From positions 1 to 40,968 of the forward strand of contig JADFPP010000025.1 of NCBI GenBank assembly GCA_022562275.1: a DNA stretch of 40,968 nucleotides. The letters are read 5' to 3'. Below, one piece after another: positions 7,143-15,992 of this stretch; position 1 is the first letter of the stretch; each line of letters begins with the position of its first letter. The position numbers were made by a program, and so were the translations under genes. Under the pieces are notes generated by a model, which worked only from the letters and a program-made list of their open reading frames with translations, ran no database searches and was not told where the DNA came from. Source of the DNA: Bacteroidota bacterium. GTDB lineage: Bacteria > Bacteroidota > Ignavibacteria > Ignavibacteriales > Ignavibacteriaceae.

Positions 7143-7751
7143 TTATATGAAATTAAAAATTATAAAAAGATCCAATGTAAAAGCAGTAACAGTGTCTTCC
7201 CCATCTTCTTTCCCGGTTAAGTTAAACCAACCATAACCTGCAAAAACATCTAAATTTATAAAAGGAACTATAGTTACTTCAGTTCCAATTCCTAACTGTA
7301 AACCAAATCTTGAGAATCCACCACCAATCTTTGTTTCATTTCCATTAATTGTTTCAGTAAGATCTCCAAAATTATTAAAAGTAAGATCTAAGAATAAATA
7401 AGGATCAAAGCCGGCAGGAATCGGAACAAAACTATATTGTAATCCTAAGCCCAATGATGAAATAGACTGTGAAAATTCAGTTATATCATCATTGCTGCTA
7501 AGATTATGATAGAGGAAAATTCCCCGGGGAGTAAATGGTATTAATGGTATATCAATTTTTGCAATTGCTCCAAAATTGTACTCGGAGGAAAACCCAAATC
7601 CATTCTGCGAGATATCATTAGTATAGCTGTCAGGGCCTTGAACACTTGTTAATCCGCCGCCCACACCTACTTTTATTGATTGGGCAGGAACTATTGAATT
7701 AAAAAAAAGTATTAAAAAAACTGAAAATAATATGAAAGAAATTTTCTTCAT
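7143..7751 (-). CDS. Outer-membrane beta-barrel protein (putative)
   Basis: A 202-aa protein with a clear signal peptide (MKKISFILFSVFLILFFNSIVPAQ). Gly-rich alternating strands follow: IKVGVGGGLTSV, FGFSSEYNFGAIAKIDIPL, SLGLGLQYSFVP, SRFGLQLGIGTEVTI, LDVFAGYGWFNL. It ends in a hydrophobic strand, LDLFIIFNFI. This is the pattern of small 8-stranded OmpW/OmpX-like barrels. GGAG lies just upstream of the ATG on the minus strand. It is a single gene divergent from the TPR operon. Whether it is a pore or purely structural is not clear. Confidence 0.75.
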   Translation of the reverse strand: MKKISFILFSVFLILFFNSIVPAQSIKVGVGGGLTSVQGPDSYTNDISQNGFGFSSEYNFGAIAKIDIPLIPFTPRGIFLYHNLSSNDDITEFSQSISSLGLGLQYSFVPIPAGFDPYLFLDLTFNNFGDLTETINGNETKIGGGFSRFGLQLGIGTEVTIVPFINLDVFAGYGWFNLTGKEDGEDTVTAFTLDLFIIFNFI

Positions 7752-8135
7752 TATATGCTCCTTTTATAAATTATCTGAAAAATGCTGCACAAATTAAGCC
7801 TAAAAATAAGCAAATGGCAAATTATGAAATAAATATGCAAATAGTTCTACAATTAGAAGAAAAGAGCCGTGCTTTTAATAAATATCTTTAAGTAATCATT
7901 TTAATTCATTATTTCCCTTGATTTTATAGGGATTATAAATTTATATTTAATTTAGTAAATAAAATTATTTCGTTTATTAGGTACGATAGACCGTAAATGT
8001 TTTATCTGCTAAAACCGGTAGAAATTAACTTTTTGGTTCTAATGTGCGTCTTATTTAGAGTGTGTTAAATTCGTTGTATAGCATATATACTTCATATGTT
8101 AATTATACTTATAAATTTTTAATTCATTAAGTCTG
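7752..8135. other. Intergenic region between divergent genes
   Basis: A 384-bp, very AT-rich spacer that must hold promoters for the barrel gene (leftward) and the TPR operon (rightward). I see no RNA gene, strong palindrome or ORF in it. Confidence 0.5.
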
Positions 8136-11111
8136 GTGATGCCAAAAAAACTGTTTTATCTCTTATTTCTTAGCTTTTTTTCTCTTTCGTATTCACAGAG
8201 TGTTACTCAAAAATTTACTGAAGCAATGGAAGAGTATTACCAGGCTAGATATGCAGATGCCTATTTAATTTTTCAGGATGTTTCTGATGATTATGGTATT
8301 GATGATGAGTTATATGCTTCAGCCAAATACTACGCTGCGGATGCCTTAATTAAATTGGGTGAAAAAGAAAAAGCCGCTATCGAATTAGAGTTTATAGTTA
8401 ATCATATCATCTGGTCGAATTTCAGGGAAAATGCGTTCTACCAACTTGGATTAATTTATTTTAGCACTAAATTGTACTCAACTGCAAGGGAAAGATTCCT
8501 ATCATTATTAAAGGAATTTCACGGCAGTAAATATACCGGTTCTGCAATGTATTGGATTGGAGAATCTTTTGCTGAAGAAGATAAATTGGATGATGCAATT
8601 GATTTTCTTCAAAAAGCAATTGAAGATAAAGAGAGTAATAACTTTAGAGATTATTCAATCTATGCAATCGCATCAGTGTACGAAAGAAAAGGTGATTATG
8701 AGGAAGCAGTTAAATATTATGATCAGCTTCTATCATATTATCGCAGCAGTACTTTACTGGTTTCCGCACAGATAAGGATCGGTATTTCTTATTTCTATCT
8801 GAAAGATTACCAATCTTCCATTCTTGAACTTAATAATCCTATACTAAATGATCTTCCGAATGATCTTTATGCTGAAAGTCTCTATTTGCTTGCTAATTCG
8901 CATTACCGGGTGCAGGAATATTCCGATGCGGAAAAAATTTACACAACGTTGATGGAAAAATTTCCGGAATCTGAAGTTATTAGAGATACTAAATACGGTT
9001 TAGCATGGTCTCTCTTCCAGCAAAAAAAATACAATTACGCTTTTATAATATTTGATAATCTAAGCGAGGGGGATGATAGTATTGCAGTCGAATCATATTT
9101 TTGGAAAGCTGAAGCTAAACGTTACTCTGGTAAGAATAATGAAGCAATAGTTATTTACAAAGCTCTTCTTTCTGAATTTCCATCAAGCTACATTATTCCA
9201 AGGGTAGAGAATCAACTTGGACTTTTATATTTCAAAGAGAACGATTTGAATCTATCAAAACGCTACCTCCTAATTGCAGCAACTTCTGAAGAAATTATTG
9301 TTCAAGCCAGGGCTTTTACTTTATTAGGAGAAATTGAATTAAATAAAAAACAATTTGCTTCTGCAAAAAATTATTTTAATTCTGCCGTAACAATTTCAAA
9401 CGAAAAAAGTGAAGTTCGTCTTCGTGCAATGCTTGGTTTGGGTTCTGCAATGTTTTATTTGGGCAATAACGACGAAGCGATATTATATCTGAATGAAATA
9501 TTAGCTGCATCGGCTGATTTTGAAAGAGACCGAGTTATTTATTATTTGGCAGAGAATTACTTTGCAAAGAAAAAATATAATGAGGCACTAAACAGATATA
9601 AAGTAATTGATACCCGGGATGATGATATAAAAAGATTATCTCTTTACGGTACAGCCTATTCCTATTTCAATCTCGGCGAATATGATAATGCAGCATTAAG
9701 GTTTTCAGAATATATAAAACTATATCCCGGTGATGAACGAATAACGGATGCCAGGTTAAGATTAGCCGACAGTTATTTTGGAAGTAAAAATTTTACAGCT
9801 TCCAGCAGGGTTTATAATCAATTATTTTCATCCGATAAATTATCATTGGATGATCCGTATGCTTATTATCAATATGCACAGTCGCTTTACAAATCGGGCA
9901 AAACAGAATCAGCAATAAATAAATTTTCAACTCTTCAGAAAAAATATCCTTACTCTAAATACGGTGATGTTTCACTTTATACAATTGGCTGGATTCGGTT
10001 TCAGAAAAACGATTATGAATCAGCGATAGATGATTACAGAAATGTGATGAGCGTATACTCCAATACATCTCTCGCCCCGGCTATCTACTATTCGATTGGA
10101 GATGCCTTCTTTAATATGGGTCGTTATGATTCTGCAATTGTTAATTATAGAAAAGTGCTGACTAATTATCCTTCATCAAGTTATGTATTTGATGCCGTAA
10201 ACGGAATACAATATAGTTATGTGGTTAAAGGTCATCCGGAAAAAGCCGTTGCATTGATTGACGGTTTTGTTGAACAGAACCCTTCATTAAAATTCTCTGA
10301 CCAGGTTTATTTTAAAAAGGGAGAACTTTATTACAGTCAGCGTGATTATGAAAATGCAAAAGAAAGCTATAAAGATTTTATAGTGAAGTTTAACAAAAGC
10401 AGTTTGGTGCCGGAAGCATATTACTGGGTAGGAAAGAGCGCTGATAATTTAGAACAGTATGATGATGCAATATTTTACTTTAACACTTTATTTCAAAAAT
10501 TTCCGAAGTTAGAGATATCTTCTTCGGCAGTTCTTGAATTAGGCTCAATTTATAATTCGTTGGAAAACTATGATGCTGAAATTAATATTTATAACGAAGC
10601 CCTAACTAAATTAAAAGGTTCTTCGGCTATACCTGAAATTTTATATATGAAAGGAATGACGTTCATTCTAACTGATAGTTTACAGCAGGCATACAATGTA
10701 TTTAGTGATGTTTCTTTTTATTACCGTGAATCTATATTTGCCGATAAATCAAAATTTGAAATGGGTTTAATAGATTTGGCTGCAAAAAGATTTGAAAATT
10801 CAGACAAATTTTTCCTTGAAATTTCCGAGAAACGGAATGATAACTTTGGAGCAAAGGCGCAGTATTATTATGGGCTTTCACTTTACGAGCAGGAAAATAT
10901 AAATGAAGCAATCTCAGCATTAGTTAGGATTCGCACCGTATTTTATGATTATGATGAATGGCTGTCTAAATCATATTTGCTTCTTGGCGATTGTTACGCT
11001 AAACTAAATGATAAAAGAAAGGCTGAAGAAATGTATAGAACTGTTATAAGTAAACACCGAAGCGATGAACTCGGTAATGAAGCAAGAGCAAAGTTGAAGG
11101 ATCTGAAATGA
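8136..11111 (+). CDS. Large secreted TPR protein
   Basis: A 991-aa protein with a signal peptide (PKKLFYLLFLSFFSLSYSQ) and almost nothing but TPR-like repeats from about residue 30 to the end, for example YASAKYYAADALIKLGEKEKA, YWIGESFAEEDKLDDAIDFL, YSIGDAFFNMGRYDSAIVNY near 655-675 and YWVGKSADNLEQYDDAIFYF. The spacing and the YPxSxY-type turns resemble YbgF/CpoB and BamD-type outer-membrane scaffolds. GTG at 8136 is immediately followed by ATG at 8139; either may start. The last four bases (ATGA) are shared with the barrel gene, so the two proteins are probably made together and may interact. Downstream Ton genes suggest a link to an energised outer-membrane machine. Confidence 0.85.
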   Translation: MMPKKLFYLLFLSFFSLSYSQSVTQKFTEAMEEYYQARYADAYLIFQDVSDDYGIDDELYASAKYYAADALIKLGEKEKAAIELEFIVNHIIWSNFRENAFYQLGLIYFSTKLYSTARERFLSLLKEFHGSKYTGSAMYWIGESFAEEDKLDDAIDFLQKAIEDKESNNFRDYSIYAIASVYERKGDYEEAVKYYDQLLSYYRSSTLLVSAQIRIGISYFYLKDYQSSILELNNPILNDLPNDLYAESLYLLANSHYRVQEYSDAEKIYTTLMEKFPESEVIRDTKYGLAWSLFQQKKYNYAFIIFDNLSEGDDSIAVESYFWKAEAKRYSGKNNEAIVIYKALLSEFPSSYIIPRVENQLGLLYFKENDLNLSKRYLLIAATSEEIIVQARAFTLLGEIELNKKQFASAKNYFNSAVTISNEKSEVRLRAMLGLGSAMFYLGNNDEAILYLNEILAASADFERDRVIYYLAENYFAKKKYNEALNRYKVIDTRDDDIKRLSLYGTAYSYFNLGEYDNAALRFSEYIKLYPGDERITDARLRLADSYFGSKNFTASSRVYNQLFSSDKLSLDDPYAYYQYAQSLYKSGKTESAINKFSTLQKKYPYSKYGDVSLYTIGWIRFQKNDYESAIDDYRNVMSVYSNTSLAPAIYYSIGDAFFNMGRYDSAIVNYRKVLTNYPSSSYVFDAVNGIQYSYVVKGHPEKAVALIDGFVEQNPSLKFSDQVYFKKGELYYSQRDYENAKESYKDFIVKFNKSSLVPEAYYWVGKSADNLEQYDDAIFYFNTLFQKFPKLEISSSAVLELGSIYNSLENYDAEINIYNEALTKLKGSSAIPEILYMKGMTFILTDSLQQAYNVFSDVSFYYRESIFADKSKFEMGLIDLAAKRFENSDKFFLEISEKRNDNFGAKAQYYYGLSLYEQENINEAISALVRIRTVFYDYDEWLSKSYLLLGDCYAKLNDKRKAEEMYRTVISKHRSDELGNEARAKLKDLK

Positions 11112-12694
11112 GATATTTATTAATAATATTATTCTTGCCGCTCTTGCAGATTTATTCCCAGGATGATAATCCATACGTAGAACTTCCTGATTTTGTTATA
11201 ACCGGACAGGATGTGATCTCCATAAAAAGAACTGAGAAGATCAAACCGGATCTTGTTTCAATAATAACAGAAAAATTTATTAAGCCCATTCATCTACCCG
11301 ATGAGCTTGGTTTGAGAAAGTTATCCAATCCCGTAACCGAAGATCTGAATATTCTTGATTCTTCTCAATATTCTCATGGAAGCCTGCAAGTAAAAGCTGG
11401 AATATATGATCTGCCCGATGCTAAACTTAGCTACTCTTATCCTTTTAAAAACGGGATATTCATGGCAAATATAGAAGGAATTTACCAACGTGCTTATGTC
11501 GATAACAGTGATCGTTATTCTTTTAATGGAGGTGTTGGAATAGATTATTCTTTGGGTATAATTGATGAAAGCTTACAAGGTACAAGTTTTTTCCTAGGAG
11601 GTGATTACTCTTCACTTTCACATAAATTATTTGCATCGGATGATCCGGGTAAAAAGCGAACCAAAAATATTGGTAATTATTCTTTAGGTATTAAAAATGT
11701 TTCGGGAAAGAAATTCATCTTTGATGTTCATTTTGATGATTATTTTACCTCACTTGTTGAAGACAATTTTTCTGAAAATCTGATTAGCACAACCGGCTTT
11801 GGATTACTTCAACTTTCCAGTGTTGGTATTGGATTGATAACAAATTATCAAAAGCAATTCCTGAACACTGATTCTCTGGAAAATGCAGGATCTGATTATT
11901 TCTTTTTCAGACCAACCGTTTCATTTGAACTTTTTAATTCGGTTAAAGCTAAAGTTGGATATTCATTTACAAATGCAGGCGGAGAAACTTTTAATAATAT
12001 TTTTGCCTCATTTGGATTAAGATTATCAAAAGACCTGGTATTAACCGGAGAGTTTGCTCCACAAGCTGAATTTGTTACTAGCGGAACACTATTAAGAAAA
12101 AACGATTATTTTAATTCAATACAACTTGATAGGGTGTTTTACAAAAAATCGAACTATTTTAATGCTGTTTTAAAATACGAATATGAAAACTATTACCAGA
12201 TAGATGCCGGGTTGCGTTATTACAAGTCAGGAAATTTTATTTACTATTCTGATTCTAATCTATCCGGACAGTTTGATATTTCCACCACCGATGCAAATGA
12301 ATATAATGGATACATCAATGTTTTATTTCATACCGGTCCTTATGGTGTGCTTTATTTTAATTTTGATTATTTCAGAATCAGAGATAAAAACGGCAACAGA
12401 CTTCCATATTATCCATCGCTTAAAAGTAATTTTACGTATGGTTACGAATTTAACGCTGGGCTGATGGGTGAAGTGCTGGTTGATTATTTTTCCAGCCGGT
12501 ATACTGATATTACAAATACAAGCAAACTGAATTCCTTTTTTGATTTAGGAATTAAATTAACTTATAAACTTCATCAGACATTTATTCTCAAGCTTGAATT
12601 GGCAAACTTGTTAGACAGAGATATCTTCTTATGGGAAGGTTATAAAGAAAAGCCATTTGATTTTTATTTGGGTTTCAATTTATTGTTTGATTGA
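11108..12694 (+). CDS. Outer-membrane beta-barrel protein, receptor-like
   Basis: 528 aa with a short signal peptide (MRYLLIILFLPLLQIYSQ). A segment near residues 25-33 (ELPDFVITG) resembles the plug or TonB-box-proximal region of outer-membrane receptors. From about residue 90 the chain alternates aromatic-ended beta-strands and turns: YSYPFKNGIFMANIEGIYQR, FLGGDYSSLSHK, VKAKVGYSFTNAGGE and the final FDFYLGFNLLFD. Overall it resembles a TonB-dependent receptor lacking a standard full plug. Translation is coupled by ATGA to the TPR protein, which suggests a complex. The ligand is unknown. Confidence 0.7.
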   Translation: MRYLLIILFLPLLQIYSQDDNPYVELPDFVITGQDVISIKRTEKIKPDLVSIITEKFIKPIHLPDELGLRKLSNPVTEDLNILDSSQYSHGSLQVKAGIYDLPDAKLSYSYPFKNGIFMANIEGIYQRAYVDNSDRYSFNGGVGIDYSLGIIDESLQGTSFFLGGDYSSLSHKLFASDDPGKKRTKNIGNYSLGIKNVSGKKFIFDVHFDDYFTSLVEDNFSENLISTTGFGLLQLSSVGIGLITNYQKQFLNTDSLENAGSDYFFFRPTVSFELFNSVKAKVGYSFTNAGGETFNNIFASFGLRLSKDLVLTGEFAPQAEFVTSGTLLRKNDYFNSIQLDRVFYKKSNYFNAVLKYEYENYYQIDAGLRYYKSGNFIYYSDSNLSGQFDISTTDANEYNGYINVLFHTGPYGVLYFNFDYFRIRDKNGNRLPYYPSLKSNFTYGYEFNAGLMGEVLVDYFSSRYTDITNTSKLNSFFDLGIKLTYKLHQTFILKLELANLLDRDIFLWEGYKEKPFDFYLGFNLLFD

Positions 12695-12724
12695 TTATAA
12701 ATATTTTTTTTAATTACTTTGTAA

Positions 12725-13090
12725 ATAACTAACTCAGGTTGACCGGCAAAATTTATAGTTAATAATAAACCGTTGTCCAAAGGACTCCTTTGGAGAAACA
12801 GTTGATATTAATGGATATTTATTTGCTAACCCACGACTTAAGAGGCTGTGTGATAATTATATGACAAATTAAAGAACTCATCACCAACCCCCTCTCTAAA
12901 AAAGAGAAGGGGTTAAAACAAGTAGCTTTCCAAGCTTTTTAAAAGTCCCTCTCTTAGTAAGAGAGGGATTTAGGGTGAGTTTGTTAATTTTAATACAGTC
13001 TCATAAGTCGTAGGTTACTATGAGACATTCTTAGTTTTTCAACTGTTTTAAAAGCTTTTAATAACAAGCGGTCAAGTTGAGTAACTAATA
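12725..13090. repeat. Long nested imperfect inverted repeat (MITE-like)
   Basis: Nearly the whole gap between the barrel gene and the HU/SPOR gene folds back on itself. Matching arm segments are TTGACCG (12739-12745) with CGGTCAA (13069-13075), AACAGTTGA with TCAACTGTT, and a 23-base block at 12827-12849 that matches the reverse complement of 12995-13017 at 20 positions. Inside are CCCCTCTCT/AGAGAAGGGG (about 12889-12912) and CCCTCTCTTAGTAAGAGAGGG (about 12947-12967) hairpins. A separate perfect palindrome, TCCAAAGG-ACT-CCTTTGGA (12776-12794), sits inside the left arm only. It looks like a decayed non-autonomous mobile element. Confidence 0.65.
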
Positions 13091-13125
13091 GTGCAGTAGT
13101 TAAAGATTCTAAATTATAATTTGAT

Positions 13126-14898
13126 ATGAAAACCAAAGCTGAACTTGTAAAAATAATTGTTGAAAAAGCCGCTGTTGCCGAGAGTGATGCAAAAGAATTG
13201 TTCGACTTCTTTTTGTCAAAAATTGCCGATACACTTCAAGTTGGAGATTCTGCAAAGTTCAGCGACGTAGGGTACTTTCATTTCAGAAAAGGTAAAATAA
13301 AAAAGGCGCAACCAAATGGAGAAAACGAAAAAATTGAATATCTCGATCTGGTTATTTTTTCATCATTGCCAAAGTTAGACATTGGCTCACTCGATAATCT
13401 TGTTTTTAGTATTCCTCAATCAACGTCGACAGAACAGAATAAATTGGATTCCCATTTTAGTCTTAGTGTTGGCAAGCCGGTGTTACCTCAGCTGCAGGAT
13501 AAAGATTCACTATTTTCGACACAGAATTTAACCAACGATGTTAATAGGGTGTTAGAAACAAAAGTTAATCGACTGCTTACAAATCTTAATACTGAAGAAA
13601 AGTTAAGTTCCGACAGCGAAATTATTTTAGTAGATATGAAGCAAATTAGTGATGATGAAGTTGATCTTAATTTGGATGAAGAAGTAAAGAAAAGGAGTGC
13701 TGTTAAAACATCCGAAACTAATATCCATAGTTCGGATAAATTAAAGAGTAAAGCAAAGGATTTCGGTAAAGATCTTTCCGAACAAATTGAAGAAGAAACA
13801 ATTCCCGATATAGATGAAGAAAGATATATAGAAATAAAAGAAAATAATGTTACAGCATGGAATTTTGGTAAAAGATATTGGGGAAATAATCAAAATTCAG
13901 TGATCAAAAATAAAATTGAGTTGGATGTAGTTAATCATGAGGAAGAACCGGATAAGGAAAGTATTTCAGAAGTTGAAAAAAAGTCCGGATTAACAGGTGA
14001 AGATAATACCTTTATTGAACAAACAGTTCAGGATGAAATAAAGAGAGATACCGATAATCAATCGATTCCTTATGATGAGAATATCGGGAATTATAAAAGG
14101 GTTAGATCTTTTAGCCAGGATTTAAGTAATGAATCTTCACCTAAAAAGATGAAAAGGATAAAAGGGCTCTTTAAGAAAATGGATTCCAGTGAGGAAAAAT
14201 TTTCTGAAAAAAATGGAAATGTTAAATTTATAAGAAAAACCGAGCTTATTCAGACTGAAGATGAGACTAAAATAAGTGATGAATTAAATGAACCGGTTAT
14301 AAAAAATGATCAGGATGAGGAAATAAAGTTTAACAGATCTGAAATAAAAAAAAGAAAAAAAGAGATTAAGAATAAAAATACTGGTAGAGTATTTTTTATT
14401 TTTTTTATAGCAACAATAATTATTAGCGCTGTTTTTTATTTTTTATATAAAAACGGCAGCGAACAAATTTCTGATATTGAAATTAACCTGCAGAATGAAA
14501 GAACACAGAATGCAACTTTTATAGAAAGGTCTTATAATATACCGGTTACCTATCCATACGAAAAACCGGCAGCAGAAATTCAGATAACCGGAATTGATGA
14601 ATCTATATTAGTTAAAACTGAAGAGCAATCAATAGAGATACAAAAAGTTGAAAAAAAATCGTCCGAAACCTCAAAACAAGTTGCAACCAATATTTACAAC
14701 TATGGCAATACATTCATTGTTCAGGTATCCTCCTATCGCTCAAAAAAAGATGCTGAAATTGAAGCTGCACGCTATACTGCTAATGGTTATAATGCATTCA
14801 CGGAAGACGCTATAGTAAAAGGTAAAACCTGGTTTAGAGTAAGGGTAGGAAATTTTAAAACATTAGAGGAAGCGATAAAATTCAGAAATTCAAATTAA
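13126..14898 (+). CDS. HU-like domain / TM / SPOR-domain fusion protein
   Basis: 590 aa in three parts. Residues 1-95 resemble an HU/IHF fold (MKTKAELVKIIVEKAAVAES, DAKELFDFFLSKIADTL, VGYFHFRKGKIKKAQ). A long acidic, probably disordered linker runs to about 415. One TM segment at about 420-442 (VFFIFFIATIIISAVFYFLY) and a C-terminal SPOR domain (about 528-590; FIVQVSSYRSKKDAEIEAAR, WFRVRVGNFKTLEEAIKF) follow. SPOR binds denuded septal peptidoglycan, so the protein would span the membrane with HU inside and SPOR in the periplasm. HU-SPOR fusions (HU-CCDC81-type) have been described in Bacteroidota. It lies 15 bases before exbB, so it belongs to the Ton operon. Confidence 0.82.
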   Translation: MKTKAELVKIIVEKAAVAESDAKELFDFFLSKIADTLQVGDSAKFSDVGYFHFRKGKIKKAQPNGENEKIEYLDLVIFSSLPKLDIGSLDNLVFSIPQSTSTEQNKLDSHFSLSVGKPVLPQLQDKDSLFSTQNLTNDVNRVLETKVNRLLTNLNTEEKLSSDSEIILVDMKQISDDEVDLNLDEEVKKRSAVKTSETNIHSSDKLKSKAKDFGKDLSEQIEEETIPDIDEERYIEIKENNVTAWNFGKRYWGNNQNSVIKNKIELDVVNHEEEPDKESISEVEKKSGLTGEDNTFIEQTVQDEIKRDTDNQSIPYDENIGNYKRVRSFSQDLSNESSPKKMKRIKGLFKKMDSSEEKFSEKNGNVKFIRKTELIQTEDETKISDELNEPVIKNDQDEEIKFNRSEIKKRKKEIKNKNTGRVFFIFFIATIIISAVFYFLYKNGSEQISDIEINLQNERTQNATFIERSYNIPVTYPYEKPAAEIQITGIDESILVKTEEQSIEIQKVEKKSSETSKQVATNIYNYGNTFIVQVSSYRSKKDAEIEAARYTANGYNAFTEDAIVKGKTWFRVRVGNFKTLEEAIKFRNSN

Positions 14899-14913
14899 TA
14901 AACAGGAAACAAT

Positions 14914-15570
14914 ATGGATCTTTTTGAAATATTCTTAAAAGGCGGACTGATAATATGGTTTATACTCGCTACTTCTATACTTGGGATGGCTGTTGTTATC
15001 GATCGGTTTATTGTTATTAGAAGAGCTAAAATAAATGTTCCTGCCTTCATGATAAGACTGCGGGGTTTAATAAAGAAGAATGATATTAGCGGAGCGGTAT
15101 CGGTATGTATGCAAGAGAAATCGCCGATTGCAAATATTATCAGGAAAGGTTTGAAGAAATATAAATTTGGACATAACAGGGTAAAAGAATCCATCGAAAA
15201 TGCTGGTAAGCAAGAAGTAAACAAGCTGGAAAAAGGATTATCTATATTAGCAACTATAGCGGGAGTTGCACCATTATTAGGTTTCCTGGGTACTGTGACA
15301 GGTATGATAAGTGCTTTTATGACGATTGAAGATCTTGCAGGCTCTGCAAATCCGAGCGATCTTGCAGGCGGAATATGGGAAGCTTTGCTAACAACCGCAT
15401 TTGGTTTGATAGTTGGTATTCCGGCGTTTGCATTCTACAATTATTTTGTTAATGGAGTTAAGAAATTAGTTGGTGATATGGAAACTGTTGCAAATGATGT
15501 AGTGGATACGTTACAAGATGCTTCGGGTGAAGTTGAATTAATTGAAGAAGAATTAGAAATAGATATTTAG
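14914..15570 (+). CDS. exbB: ExbB/TolQ/MotA-family proton channel
   Basis: 218 aa with three TM segments (about 10-30, 108-133 and 155-180). Family hallmarks are GVAPLLGFLGTVTGMISAF in TM2 and LLTTAFGLIVGIPAFAFYNY in TM3, with a cytoplasmic stretch (about 38-105) between TM1 and TM2. With ExbD it forms the inner-membrane channel that uses the proton gradient to drive TonB or TolA. The ORF is followed eight bases later by exbD. TolQ cannot be excluded from sequence alone; the TonB-like third gene favours the Ton reading. Confidence 0.92.
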   Translation: MDLFEIFLKGGLIIWFILATSILGMAVVIDRFIVIRRAKINVPAFMIRLRGLIKKNDISGAVSVCMQEKSPIANIIRKGLKKYKFGHNRVKESIENAGKQEVNKLEKGLSILATIAGVAPLLGFLGTVTGMISAFMTIEDLAGSANPSDLAGGIWEALLTTAFGLIVGIPAFAFYNYFVNGVKKLVGDMETVANDVVDTLQDASGEVELIEEELEIDI

Positions 15571-15577
15571 GAAAGAA

Positions 15578-15979
15578 ATGAATTTTAATGTATCAAATAA
15601 ACCATTAAGTGTTTTTAGTTTTTCTTCGTTAACGGATATTGTAATGCTGCTGGTAATCTTTTTTCTGCTTACAAGTCAATTTGTTATTCATACCGGAGTG
15701 AAGGTAAAACTTCCGGGCTCCCGTATCAATGAAAAATCTGAAACAACCCGGTTGATTGTTACCGCTACATCTGAAGGTGCAATTTATATTGGTTCCGAAC
15801 AAATCGGAATAGACCGACTTTCTGAGAAACTTAGGGAATTAAATGAAGAAAGTAAGGAGAATAATTTGATTATTCGTGCAGATAAAACAGTTCAGATTGA
15901 CCTGGTAATAAAAATAATAGATGCAGGAAAATCTATTGGTATAGCTAAGTTTACTATTGAAACTGAAAGGGAAAAATAA
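15578..15979 (+). CDS. exbD: ExbD/TolR-family protein
   Basis: 133 aa. A short cytoplasmic N-terminus, one TM (about 18-34, LTDIVMLLVIFFLLTSQF) with the essential protonatable D20, and a periplasmic domain ending in LIIRADKTVQIDLVIKIIDAGKSIGIAKFTI, the usual ExbD pattern. AGGAAAG precedes the ATG. Pairs with the preceding channel protein; thirteen bases separate its stop from the TonB start used here. Confidence 0.93.
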   Translation: MNFNVSNKPLSVFSFSSLTDIVMLLVIFFLLTSQFVIHTGVKVKLPGSRINEKSETTRLIVTATSEGAIYIGSEQIGIDRLSEKLRELNEESKENNLIIRADKTVQIDLVIKIIDAGKSIGIAKFTIETEREK

Positions 15980-15992
15980 TAGGAATAAACTA

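Noticed and set aside
15957-15992. Upstream TTG extension of the TonB-like protein
   Set aside because: It lies inside exbD and has no SD; ATG 15993 has AGGA at a good distance.
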